Part shown: piece after piece, positions 1 to 8,770 of the stretch
Position numbering within the stretch: position 1 is the stretch's first letter
Layout: the number at the start of each line of letters is the position of its first letter
DNA from: JAIOQJ01 sp963718635
GTDB taxonomy: Bacteria > Planctomycetota > Planctomycetia > Gemmatales > Gemmataceae
Direction of reading: 5' to 3'
NCBI GenBank assembly: GCA_963718635.1
Contig: OY970367.1
Coordinates: 620,001-684,000 of the forward strand
DNA: 64,000 bases
Notes under the pieces: generated by a model
What the model was told of the DNA's origin: nothing
What the model saw: the letters and a program-made list of their open reading frames with translations, nothing else
Database searches by the model: none
Position numbers and translations under genes: made by a program

Positions 1-803
1 TGTACTGATCTTGCTCGTCAACCGTCAGAGCGACAAACACCCTTTCAGTGCGATACTCGGCCAGAAAATCACCCGAGAGTTCTTTGATCTCTCTTCGATA
101 AACGATGGGCCCGATCAATTCCGGGTAGGCGTTCTCCATGCCATCGGCCCGTTCAGGCGTGGCGGTAAGGCCGAGGCGAAAGGGCGCCAGGCTGCCGATT
201 GCCGACATGGCGTAAGTTGGCCCCGGCAGATGATGGCACTCATCAAACACCAGCAGGCCGTAGCGGTTGCCCCAGCGCTCTCATATGAATGTAGGCCGAG
301 TCGTAGGTCGATACGGTGATCGGTTGCAGATCGTAATGGCCGCCGCCGATCAAGCCGATTGGCTCGCCAAAAGCAGCGACCAGTTCGCGATACCATTGAT
401 TGAGCAGATCAATCGTAGGTGTGACAACCAAAGCCGGTCTTGCCGTCTTCTCGATCGCCAGCATGGCCACGAATGTCTTACCCGTCCCGGTTGGCAAAAC
501 GACGACGCCGCGCCCGCGCTGCTTCCACCAGACTTCAACCGCTTCAAGTTGGTGCGGGTAGGGAACGCGCTCGCTGGTTAGCTTCCATTTTGTCTCTTGC
601 CAGGCGCGAGCGGTATCTTGGTAAGGGACCTTTTGCTCGCGAAGTTGTTCGACCACAGCACGATAGTGACGTCCCTCCGTCCGTTCTGCATTGGTACGCG
701 GATCGGTAGCGACGCCAGGAAGACTTCGCCGCTGCTCCGGCGAGCCGCCGGTTATAGCGACCGTGCCACCTTCGAACGCCAGTTGAATGGGGATGCTTTC
801 CAT
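1..803 (-). pseudogene. DEAD/DEAH-box SF2 helicase (XPB-like), N-terminal part, frameshifted
   Basis: An ATP-dependent DNA/RNA helicase of superfamily 2, read leftward and continuing beyond base 1. The chosen start at 803 gives MESIPIQLAFEGGTVAI, which resembles the N-terminus of XPB/ERCC3-type bacterial helicases; an in-frame Met at 857 is an alternative. Visible motifs are the Q-like PHQLEAVEVW, Walker A LPTGTGKTF (about residues 103-111), motif Ia VVTPTIDLLNQW, then DECHH (motif II) and LTATP (motif III). The frame breaks near base 283-287: one extra base after YIHM separates Walker A from DECHH, and reading resumes as ERWGNRYGLLVFDECHH. The motifs on both sides are intact, so this may be a sequencing error. 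The C-terminal helicase domain lies outside the window. Divergent from the kinase gene to its right. Confidence 0.8.
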
Positions 804-994
804 CCGGGCATTATCGCGGTTAGACGACGTTGTGAACAGCCAGTGCAGGGGTATCAACTACTTCAGAAAAACCGACGTCGAATTTTCAGCACAATCGTCA
901 ACCGTGAGCTATAGTTCGCTACGCGGACTGCCGACCGTCAATCGGGCGATCTGGCGAACATTGCAGAATTTCGCGCATTTCTTCACCTTGGGAC

Positions 995-2836
995 ATGGAC
1001 ATGTCTTCCACTCCGGTCGGTCTGCGTGCGAAAACCAGCGCGGTGGAACATACGCTTGAAGGTGTCGTCGGCCCGGTTCCCTCGTTGAATGATGAGTCCT
1101 TGCCAACTCGACGAAAGCCGAAGAGTACGCAGCCGAAGCGCTTTCAGCAGACGCTTGTCGATGGAGTCGAACTGTCGCCTGGGGCGTCAAGCTCTCAGGC
1201 CTCGCGGTATCCGTTCCTCAGGCCGCCACTAGCTCCGGACGAGATCGGCCGCCTCGGTATCTATCGCGTTCTGAAGCTGCTTGGCAAAGGGGGCATGGGC
1301 TTCGTCTTTCTTGCGGAAGACATTAGCTTAGGGCGGCGGGTCGCCCTAAAAGTAATGAAGCCCGATCTCGATGCCGACCCGCTGGCCTGCCAGCGCTTCT
1401 TGCGGGAAGCGCGCACGTTGGCTCGCATTGAACACGAACACCTGGTGAAGGTTTATCAGGTTGGCAACGAAGGCCGAGTCGTCTATTTGGCCATGGAATG
1501 GCTGCAGGGCCAGACGGTAGAAGATTGGATCGCGGCCGGCGGACGGGCGGCGCTCTCCGAGATTCCACGAATCGGTCGCGAGATCGCGTTAGGCTTGGCG
1601 GCTATCCACCGGCAGGGGGTCGTCCATCGCGACATCAAACCTGCTAACCTTTGGCTCGAAAAACCGCGTAAGCGAGTGAAGATTCTCGATTTCGGGCTGG
1701 CCCGGCCCATTGACGACGACGTCAATTTCACGCAATCGGGCGCCATCGTCGGTACGCCTGCGTTCATGTCTCCCGAACAAGCGAAGGGCGGCCGTATCGA
1801 CGCGCGGAGCGACTTGTTCAGTCTCGGCGGCGTTCTCTACTATCTATCCACGGGCGTTCGCCCTTTTGACGCCGATAATACCATTGCCTTGCTAACCGCA
1901 CTGGCTATCTACGACCCTCGACCGGTGCAGGAGTTAAACCCCAATCTCCCCGGCGGACTCGCCTGCTTGATCATGCAGCTCTTGCATAAGGACCCCGATC
2001 GTAGGCCCGCCTCCGCCGAGGCAGTCGCCGCGCAGTTAAAACGGATCGAAGCAGGCGAAGCAGTTGGGAATGAAACTGAAGAGATCGATTTTTCGTGCTT
2101 CACCCCGCCCGATGAAGAAACGCCGGCGCCGACTCGGTTATTGCATAAGCCCGAAAAGAAGTCTGGCCTTTGGCCTGTGCTCTTTGGCCTTGGCGCACTG
2201 ATTGTGACCGGCGGAAGCATCGCTCTGGTGGCATCCCTGATGCGACCTGGAACAGTGAGTCAAACCTCTGCGCAGCAGGAACAAGCCAAAGCGCCCCTGC
2301 CGAAGGAAAAGAAAGCCGCTTTAACCGCACCGATGCCCGCTGCATCGATTGCGGTGTTTTTGAGCGAGCTAAGCCCATCCGACAGCAAAGACTGGGAGAA
2401 AGCGCCGCCCGCTCCTCCGCGCCGAAAGGGCGAAGGCCCCGGAGAACCGCCGCCTCCGCCGCGCAGGTCTTCCGAAGATGGCGTCAGCGTTCGAGGCCAA
2501 GTTTCGCCGCACGGCATCTTCATGCACGCCGCCATGGGCGGTGACGACGGCCCGAACACGACAAGCATTACCTATCTGATTAAAAAACAGTACGAGCGTT
2601 TCACAGCGGAAGTTTCGCTGAACGATGGGCCCGGCCGCAGCGCCAGCCCATTGAAATTCTGCGTTTATGGCGATGGCAAACTGCTCTGGAGTTCGCGCGA
2701 AGTGCGAACGCAAGATGACGCACAGCCATGCTCTATCTCGATCAAAAACGTCGAAACGCTACGCATTGAAGTTGAAAGTTGGGGCGACCCCCGCGGTGGC
2801 CATGCGGTTTGGATCGAACCTCGATTGAGCAAATGA
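995..2836 (+). CDS. Membrane Ser/Thr protein kinase with C-terminal NPCBM-like domain
   Basis: A 613-residue Hanks-type kinase. The kinase domain spans about residues 88-350, with glycine loop GKGGMG (97-102), the ATP-binding Lys in VALKV (119), HRDIKPAN (211-218), DFG (232-234) and a GTPAFMSPEQ activation/P+1 segment, so all catalytic residues are present. After a linker comes one membrane helix (about 391-416), then a Pro/Arg-rich stretch (about 471-491). The last ~115 residues contain SPHGIFMHAA, FTAEVSLNDG, VYGDGKLLWSS and a HAVWIEP end, a pattern typical of NPCBM (putative carbohydrate-binding) domains. The layout puts the kinase in the cytoplasm and a candidate glycan sensor outside. 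The Pro/Arg-rich stretch interrupts the spot where NPCBM proteins usually have a compact strand, so it may be a low-complexity insertion. Start is the first good ATG; no strong ribosome site is visible, as is common in planctomycetes. Confidence 0.9.
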   Translation: MDMSSTPVGLRAKTSAVEHTLEGVVGPVPSLNDESLPTRRKPKSTQPKRFQQTLVDGVELSPGASSSQASRYPFLRPPLAPDEIGRLGIYRVLKLLGKGGMGFVFLAEDISLGRRVALKVMKPDLDADPLACQRFLREARTLARIEHEHLVKVYQVGNEGRVVYLAMEWLQGQTVEDWIAAGGRAALSEIPRIGREIALGLAAIHRQGVVHRDIKPANLWLEKPRKRVKILDFGLARPIDDDVNFTQSGAIVGTPAFMSPEQAKGGRIDARSDLFSLGGVLYYLSTGVRPFDADNTIALLTALAIYDPRPVQELNPNLPGGLACLIMQLLHKDPDRRPASAEAVAAQLKRIEAGEAVGNETEEIDFSCFTPPDEETPAPTRLLHKPEKKSGLWPVLFGLGALIVTGGSIALVASLMRPGTVSQTSAQQEQAKAPLPKEKKAALTAPMPAASIAVFLSELSPSDSKDWEKAPPAPPRRKGEGPGEPPPPPRRSSEDGVSVRGQVSPHGIFMHAAMGGDDGPNTTSITYLIKKQYERFTAEVSLNDGPGRSASPLKFCVYGDGKLLWSSREVRTQDDAQPCSISIKNVETLRIEVESWGDPRGGHAVWIEPRLSK

Positions 2837-2842
2837 AACGGA

Positions 2843-2870
2843 ACCCGACTGCTAACGCAGTTCGGCTCGA
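2843..2870. repeat. Extragenic palindromic repeat (AGC-GCT family), copy 1
   Basis: A short imperfect hairpin (CCGACTGCTAACGCAGTTCGG) just after the kinase stop codon. The same element, in either orientation, recurs at about 5525-5557, 5764-5797, 26664-26692 and 32507-32537, mostly just behind stop codons, so it may act as a weak terminator or mRNA 3'-end stabiliser. It is followed by the flanking trinucleotides CTCG seen in the other copies. Confidence 0.6.
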
Positions 2871-2906
2871 CTCATCCTCAAAATTTGTCGCTCACTTTTC
2901 GATGTC

Positions 2907-2937
2907 TCGAAACGGAACGCCTTTCGTGGGGTATAAT
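2907..2937 (+). promoter_or_regulatory. Possible promoter of the alpha/beta hydrolase gene
   Basis: A perfect TATAAT hexamer lies at 2932-2937, 36 bases before the ATG at 2974. The upstream sequence TCGAAA at 2907-2912 is a poor -35 match with long spacing. Supported mainly by the -10 box in an otherwise GC-rich gap. Confidence 0.3.
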
Positions 2938-2973
2938 TCAATAACCACCTGCTGAAAGCGCGAGACAATTGCT

Positions 2974-3858
2974 ATGACCCGTCTGATTCTCCTTGCCGCT
3001 CTAATAGGAACGGCTTCCTACTTTTCGCCTCATTTGCGGGCAGACGAATCACCCAAAAGACCATTCGAAGTTGATGTGCAAACGGATATTCCCTATCGGA
3101 CGGATAAAGAAGCTGATCCGATCAAACATAAACTCGACATCTATACGCCGAAAGGGCAGAAGGATTTTCCCGTCCTGATGTTCGTCCATGGCGGCGCCTG
3201 GCGTTCCGGCAACAAGGCCATGTATGCCAGCATCGGCGCCACCTTCGCCAAGCAGGGGATTGGCGTCGTCATCATCAATTATCGGCTCACCGGCACGCCA
3301 AACAAAATCAAGCATCCCGATCACATCAACGATGTCGCCGATGCCTTTGCATGGGTACATGCCAATATCGCCAAATACGGCGGCCGGCCAGATCGTGTTT
3401 TCATCAGCGGTCACTCCGCCGGTGGGCATCTCGTTTCGTTATTGGCGACTGATGAATCGTATCTGAAGGCGCGCAACCTTTCCTTTGCGGACATCCGGGG
3501 CGTGCTTTCGCTGAGCGGCGTTTACGAGATCACTCCGAACATTAGGGTCTTCGACGATCAATTTGGAACGGACCTCGCTGTCTGCAAGGCGGCCTCGCCG
3601 ATCAACCACACAGCGGGCAAACATCCGCCATTTCTAATATGCTATGCGGAGAACGATTTTCCAACGCTCGATGTCGGTGCGGAGCGATTCTGCAAAAAGC
3701 TCGTCAACGACAAAGTCGATGCCACGGTCGCAAAAATCGCCGGTCGCAATCATATCACCATTATTATCCAACTCGCGGTGAACACCGATGACCCCTGCAC
3801 CGCCCTGATGCTCGATTTCATCGCGAAGCACTCCGAATGGAAGCGGGCGGTCAAGTAA
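2974..3858 (+). CDS. Secreted alpha/beta hydrolase (esterase/lipase-like)
   Basis: A 294-residue protein with a likely signal peptide (MTRLILLAALIGTASYF..., cleavage near HLRA-DE). It has the hormone-sensitive-lipase/carboxylesterase signature: oxyanion-hole HGGAWRSGN (residues 72-80), nucleophile elbow GHSAGGH with Ser148, and a late Asp/His pair around AENDFP and GRNHITI. The family hydrolyses carboxylic esters; secreted planctomycete members sit beside polysaccharide genes as carbohydrate esterases, but nothing here fixes the substrate. It is followed after 41 bases by the DJ-1/PfpI gene on the same strand. Confidence 0.85.
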   Translation: MTRLILLAALIGTASYFSPHLRADESPKRPFEVDVQTDIPYRTDKEADPIKHKLDIYTPKGQKDFPVLMFVHGGAWRSGNKAMYASIGATFAKQGIGVVIINYRLTGTPNKIKHPDHINDVADAFAWVHANIAKYGGRPDRVFISGHSAGGHLVSLLATDESYLKARNLSFADIRGVLSLSGVYEITPNIRVFDDQFGTDLAVCKAASPINHTAGKHPPFLICYAENDFPTLDVGAERFCKKLVNDKVDATVAKIAGRNHITIIIQLAVNTDDPCTALMLDFIAKHSEWKRAVK

Positions 3859-3899
3859 TGATCTAGTTGTTGAAACCTCAATAAACGCGGCATATCTCC

Positions 3900-4468
3900 A
3901 TGAATAAAGTCCTGCTCATCATCGGCGATGCCGCCGAGACGTTGGATACTCTCTATCCGTATTATCGCCTGCAGGAGGACGGCTTCGAACCGGTAGTCGC
4001 AGCACCGGAAGTGCGACGTTATCAAATGGTATTGCACGAAGTGAAGCCGGGCTGGACGATCACGAAGGAATGGGAGGGGTACACTCTTCAGGCCGACATT
4101 GCATTCCGCGATGTAAACCCCGCTGACTACCTGGGCATCTTCTTTACCGGCGGAGCGCGCCGGAATATATACGGGAAGATCGCGATCTCTTGAAGTTGAC
4201 TCGTCACTTTTTTGAAGCAAATAGGCCGATCGCGAGCGTCTGCCACGGCGTGGAGATTCCGGCTCGGGCAGGCTGCGTCAAAGGGCGGCGAATGGCGACC
4301 GTGCCCAAGTGCCAATTCGATCTCGAAGTATGCGGCGGCATTTTCGTCAACGAGCCTTGCGTAATTGATGGAAACCTCGTCAGCGGGCGTACCTATCACG
4401 ATAATGGGAAGTACCTCGGCGCCTGGATCAAGATGTTGATTGAGGCACGAGCCCGTTCTACTCAGTGA
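3900..4468 (+). pseudogene. DJ-1/PfpI family protein, frameshifted
   Basis: Two overlapping reading frames (3900-4193 and about 4157-4468) together make one DJ-1/PfpI protein of about 190 residues. The first part begins MNKVLLIIGDAAETLDTLYPYYRL and reaches YLGIFFTGG; the second continues APEYIREDRDLLKLTRHFFE and contains the nucleophile elbow ASVCHGVEI with the family Cys. The shift sits near 4152-4163, where a base appears to be missing from a GCGCGC run (GGR-APEY expected). Members act as glutamine amidotransferase-like hydrolases, glyoxalases or proteases; the precise role is not clear. It ends about 20 bases before mch, so the two may be co-transcribed. Confidence 0.8.
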
Positions 4469-4489
4469 AATCGGCCCAAGGAGCCCCGC

Positions 4490-5422
4490 ATGACGCTCAA
4501 CGATATGGCCGCCGCTCAGGCAGAGATTTTGATTGCGAATGCGGCCGCCTGGCGTGCGGATGTCGCGCACGTCGGAGGCGCTCGAATCATCGATTGCGGC
4601 GGGGCTGTCCAAGGTGGGCTGCAGGCAGGCTTACAAATGGCCCGCGTCTGTCTGGCAGGATTGGCCGATGTGGCCTTGGAACCGTCCGCCGATGGGCCGA
4701 TGATTCAAGTCTTCTCCGACGACCCCATCCGCGCCTGCCTCGCTTCGCAGTATGCCGGCTGGCAGATCAAGCTCGACCGCTTCTTCGCGATGGGCTCAGG
4801 CCCGATGCGAGCGGCATACGGCAAAGAAGCCATTTTCGATGACATTCCGCACTGCCGCGAAGAGCCGAGCTGTGCCGTCGGTGTGCTCGAAACACGCAAG
4901 CACCCGACCGAAGAAGTGATCGCCTGGCTAGTGGCGAAGCTGCCGACATCGGTCGAAAAGATTACGCTCGTGGTCGCGCCGACGGCGAGCATGGCAGGGA
5001 CTATTCAGGTCGTGGCGCGTTCGTTGGAGACCGCCTTGCACCGGCTGCACCAGTTGAAGTTCGATCTTTCCCGAGTAGTCTCGGGTTACGGGGTAGCGCC
5101 GCTTCCTCCCGTCGGCGCTGAAGAGGCAAAGGCCATCGGCTGGACGAACGATGCCATCCTCTATGGCAGCCGCGTCGATCTATGGGTGCGTGAAGACGAT
5201 GAACTGATTTCGTCGATCGGTCCTAAAGTCCCGTCGAATGCCTCGCCCGACCATGGCCTGCCTTTCGCCGAGATTTTCACGCGCGCCGGCGGTGATTTTT
5301 ACAAGATCGACTCCACACTCTTCGCTCCGGCCGAGATTGTTTTTCATAACTTGAAAACGGGCCGAACCCACTCTTTCGGCAAAAAGGAGCCCGAAGTGCT
5401 GCGGAAGTCATTCGGCGGTTGA
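4490..5422 (+). CDS. mch: Methenyltetrahydromethanopterin cyclohydrolase
   Basis: Interconverts 5,10-methenyl-H4MPT and 5-formyl-H4MPT in the tetrahydromethanopterin C1 pathway, which planctomycetes share with methylotrophs and methanogens. The 310-residue product is near the usual family length. Recognisable segments include IDCGGAVQGGLQAG near the N-terminus, SGPMRAAYGKE, LVVAPTASMAGTIQVVARSLETALHRL in the middle (shown here in parts: the TASMAGTIQ block) and the VSGYGVAPLPPVG block. A purine-rich site (AAGGAG) lies about ten bases before the ATG. In this lineage the pathway is thought to serve formaldehyde or formate C1 handling; no other H4MPT genes are in the window. Confidence 0.9.
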   Translation: MTLNDMAAAQAEILIANAAAWRADVAHVGGARIIDCGGAVQGGLQAGLQMARVCLAGLADVALEPSADGPMIQVFSDDPIRACLASQYAGWQIKLDRFFAMGSGPMRAAYGKEAIFDDIPHCREEPSCAVGVLETRKHPTEEVIAWLVAKLPTSVEKITLVVAPTASMAGTIQVVARSLETALHRLHQLKFDLSRVVSGYGVAPLPPVGAEEAKAIGWTNDAILYGSRVDLWVREDDELISSIGPKVPSNASPDHGLPFAEIFTRAGGDFYKIDSTLFAPAEIVFHNLKTGRTHSFGKKEPEVLRKSFGG

Positions 5423-6167
5423 AATGCCGAGCGATAAATCTAGACACGAAGCAACCGTTGCCCTGTAGCTGGTCAATCTAACACTCCAGTCGCTCACGCT
5501 CCCGGCTCGCCTTGCGTAAACCGCAGACGAACCGAGCAGCGTAAGGAGCCGGTTGGTGAGTGCGCAGCGTCCGACACTAACCCGAAGCGTCAGCGAGGCA
5601 TTCTCCGAAGCGTTAGCGTTAATGTGAGCCAAATAACGCTAACGCTTCCGGGCTAACCTCGCTAACGCGTCGGGTTAGTGTGACTTAGTGAATACAATTT
5701 TTAACCTTAGTAATATAGAACCCGATCGCGCACGCAATTCGGCTCGCCTTTGGCGAACCATGGGCGAGCCGAGCAGCGCAAGCTGCCGGGTAATGAGTGG
5801 GCAGCACTCTACCCTTATGGACGCTCGAAATCGAATTTTCAGTTTCGCTTGTGTCAACGATTCCAACCTCGTCAATCCAACGAAAACTTTCTGGCTTCGC
5901 CGGGTGCGTCAACCGATTCTGGCAAAATGGAAGCTTGCCCCACCCGGCCCTCCCTCCCGCTTTGCGCGAGAGTGCAGGGTGGAGGCTGCTTTGACTGCGA
6001 GACCCTGCAAATCCAAGGGACGGTAAGACGAGTTCCGTGCCGGTTTCCCGCATCGGCCAGAATGCATTGGAGCACCCAGCTCCATTTCGCGCGTTGCAAA
6101 CGAAATCAACTTTTGCTAAATGCTGCATCGTCTCTTGCTTATTGGCCGCTGATGGTAAGAACTTGTA
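5423..6167. other. 745-base repeat-rich gap
   Basis: No convincing gene is present. The open frames on either strand are low-complexity or antisense to the next gene. It holds half of a GAGCCGGGAGC element (5484-5511), two AGC-GCT family hairpins (about 5525-5557, 5764-5797), a large nested inverted repeat (5574-5681) and a CCCTCCC/GCGAGAG-type segment at about 5940-5990 resembling the one at 37932-38060. Confidence 0.6.
5574..5681. repeat. Nested inverted repeat
   Basis: Outer arms at 5574-5598 and 5657-5681 (ACACTAACCCGAAGCGTCAG... against its near-complement) enclose inner arms at 5607-5621 and 5634-5648 (GAAGCGTTAGCGTTA / TAACGCTAACGCTTC). It can fold as one long cruciform of about 108 bases. 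I infer a mobile or structural repeat; there is no coding capacity. Confidence 0.75.
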
Positions 6168-7510
6168 ATGGGGTACGATATGCGCCAAGCGGGCTGGCTT
6201 GCAGCAGTCGGCTTTGCCTTTGTCGTAAGCAACCTGCCGGGCCAAGAGCCGCATTCCTCCTCGCCCGCCGGAACTACCGGTAGCGCCTCCGGCGGCTGCG
6301 CAGATCGGCCAACCTACGCCGCCTACTGCACTACCGCCGCCGATAGCCGTGCCGGTCGATCTGTTCGGCAACCCATTGCCCCCACCGCCTCCACCTCCGC
6401 CGCCCGCTCTCACTTATGAGCAAATGATGGAGATTGCGATCGGCGATCCCGTTCGCAATCCGCGCTATTGGCTGGGAGTCGAGGGGATTGTCTGGTGGAC
6501 GAAGCATCAACCGCTGCCGACACCGATTTTTACTACAGGCCCCGCTTCGGATGGCTCAAACGCCGGCGCTCTCGGCTTGCCGAACACGATATCGTTGAAC
6601 CAACCATTCCGTCCCGGAGCGTACGGCGGCGAGCGCATCGTCGGCGGGATCTGGTTTAACCCGCAGCATACAGTCGGCATTGATGGCGACATTTTCATCC
6701 TGGGTCAGCAACATTCAGATTTCGGTGTCGCCGGCCAATCGCGGACGAGCAATTTTGTCATCAACGAGCCGGTAGCGGGTGCTCCGTTTAACACACAGGT
6801 CGTTTCTCCCGGCTTGCAGACCGGCAGCGCAACCGCCAGCGCGAGTCTCTCGGCTTGGAGGCGGGGACATCAACCTGCTCTATAACCTTCATCGCGAAAA
6901 TGGTTTGACCTTCAACGTGCTCGGCGGCGTCCGCTATATGCAGTTGGAAGAGACGCTCAACATCAGTGCCACTTCCAACGCGCTGGTTAGCACCAACTAT
7001 ACGGACAACTTTGGAAATATTTTGGCCACGGCGACTCCTGGATCGACGGTGATTGTCGCCGATCAATTCGGCACGCGCAATCAGTTTTTTGGCGGACAGA
7101 TCGGAGCGCAGCTTCGATACAGCAAAGACCGCTGGTTCGTCGGCGCCGCCGGGACGTTAGCGATCGGCGCCACTCACGAGTCCGTGACGGTCGCAGGTAG
7201 CACGAGCGTCTTGCCGGTCAACGGAACGCCTATCGTGCTCAACGGCGGCAACTACGCGACTTTGCAAGCGGCCCATACCGGCATCAATCGCTTTGCTGTC
7301 GCGCCGGAATTTCAGATGAACGTCGGCTATCAGCTAAGTCCCTATGTTCGCGCGATGATGGGTTACAACTTCCTCTATCTCAGCAGCGTCGCCCGACCCG
7401 GCAACCAGATCGACAACACCTACGACGCCAACATCCATCCCCTCGTGCCGATGACAAATTCTTCTTTTTGGGCACAAGGAATCAATTTCAGCTTGCTGTT
7501 CAGCTATTAG
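6168..7510 (+). pseudogene. BBP7-type outer-membrane beta-barrel protein, frameshifted twice
   Basis: Three frames make one protein. A signal peptide (MGYDMRQAGWLAAVGFAFVV..., from 6168) is followed after a shift at about 6245-6290 by a Pro/Ala linker with a polyproline run, then YWLGVEGIVWWTKHQPLPTP and GGERIVGGIWFNPQHTVGID, typical of planctomycete BBP7 barrels (W.G.E...WWTK.QP.P.L.TTG pattern). A second shift at about 6855-6870 (LSAW against RLGGGD) leads into the C-terminal strands: GDINLLYNLHRENGLTFNVLG, WFVGAAGTLAIGATHE and a terminal NFSLLFSY with the aromatic last residue usual for Omp85-inserted barrels. Length about 445 residues. Presumed outer-membrane; substrate unknown. Alternating strands continue cleanly across both shifts, so sequence error is likely. 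Confidence 0.75.
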
Positions 7511-7534
7511 GTCGATGTTAGGAACGGCGTCTCA

Positions 7535-8761
7535 CTAGCGATTCCGCGCCCGCGCCTCGAACATCAGTTGCTTTGGATTTCGAATCAGCAACTCAAAGGC
7601 GGCAGCCAAACGAAGCCGCTGGCGTTGCGTTGCAATTATGTCGTGCAACGACTCAGTCGAAATCGGCCTTCCGGCCAGGTGACGCACCCCCTTCACGAAG
7701 CGGTTCTGATTGGTGGCCCACCAGCGCTCGATCTTCACTGGATCGGGCCACGGCAAACCTTCATCCGGATCCATTGCCACGTTTTCATCCAACGCGTCTT
7801 CGTTTGGCCCCGCGTCGAATCCTTCAGGGCGCCGGCCTTCCAGATTCTGATCTCCTGGATAACAGCCCGTGATAAAGGTGAACGCTTCGCCTGCTACTCG
7901 CGCCAGCGCCGGCTTCGCCATTGCTTCCAAGATTCGCGAAATTGAGGCCGGGTCGCCGACAATGCCCATTCCTTGAATCGCCAACCGTTCGCCTCCCGGC
8001 AGCGAATTTAACATGGCCAACCAGCGATGGGCCGCTGCGATATCGAGACGGCGAACGACGATTTCTACCGCACGTTGTCGGTAACCCGATTCAATCAGCG
8101 CGATGGTTTGCAATTCCGCGATCGCTGCCGCATCGCCGGCGAGCAAGGCCGCCGAGCGCGCCGCCTGGAAACGGCATGGCAGGTGCGCAATCGACAATTG
8201 CTTCTTCAGCAACGGCAGCCAGGCTATGTAACCCATCTCCCCGACCATCTTCAAGGCCCGCGCCCGCAGGTCGAAGTCGGCATCCCCGAGCGCTTTTTCC
8301 AAGGCCGTCCCGGGATTCAAACGGTGGACGGCATAACCTGCTAAGCCTATGCGGCGCACTTGCGGTGAAGGATGACTGACAATCGTTGTCAGTCGCGACG
8401 TCGCGATAGCGGCTGGCAGCCAGCCGATTCCTGATGTGACCGCTCGGCCGAATGCGGGCTTTTGCATCGCCATGGAGAGAACTTGATTGATTCGCTCGGG
8501 CAAGCCGCTCTCAAATGCCAACACGCCGATGACGAACAGGCTTCCAGGCTCAGGCGTCTCTTCCGCTTGCTTCCAGGCGATTTCCCAACCGGCTTCCCCG
8601 GCGATGCGCAAGCCATCGAGATGAGCTTCGATGCGATTGTCGATTCGCTTTAAATCGGCAACCCGGTATTGCGGCGAGGCTACGGCACGGTCGCGCAGAA
8701 ACCAGACAAAGGCGGCCTCCGCCGCGTGCTGCTCAATCACTTTGACGATGACTTTGGCCAT
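7535..8761 (-). CDS. TIGR02270-family HEAT-like repeat protein
   Basis: A 408-residue soluble protein made of alpha-helical repeats (for example VRRIGLAGYAVHRLNPGTAL, DFDLRARALKMVGEMG, AARSAALLAGDAAAIAELQ), matching my recollection of TIGR02270, a family encoded in type VI secretion loci of myxobacteria, Burkholderia and planctomycetes. Its N-terminus (VIEQHAAEAAFVWFLRDRAV) and the late block ETFTFITG-like EAFTFITGCYP plus PDPVKIERWWATNQNRF are the strongest matches. No enzymatic motif is visible. Last gene of the minus-strand cluster; it starts 9 bases after the methyltransferase stop. Probably a scaffold or accessory protein for secretion. Confidence 0.75.
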   Translation of the reverse strand: MAKVIVKVIEQHAAEAAFVWFLRDRAVASPQYRVADLKRIDNRIEAHLDGLRIAGEAGWEIAWKQAEETPEPGSLFVIGVLAFESGLPERINQVLSMAMQKPAFGRAVTSGIGWLPAAIATSRLTTIVSHPSPQVRRIGLAGYAVHRLNPGTALEKALGDADFDLRARALKMVGEMGYIAWLPLLKKQLSIAHLPCRFQAARSAALLAGDAAAIAELQTIALIESGYRQRAVEIVVRRLDIAAAHRWLAMLNSLPGGERLAIQGMGIVGDPASISRILEAMAKPALARVAGEAFTFITGCYPGDQNLEGRRPEGFDAGPNEDALDENVAMDPDEGLPWPDPVKIERWWATNQNRFVKGVRHLAGRPISTESLHDIIATQRQRLRLAAAFELLIRNPKQLMFEARARNR

Positions 8762-8770
8762 TAATGCGAC

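Noticed and set aside
5685..6413. Minus-strand Gly-rich open frame
   Set aside because: It is antisense to the polyproline linker of the BBP7 gene; the glycine run is just the complement of the proline codons and there is no signal or family similarity.
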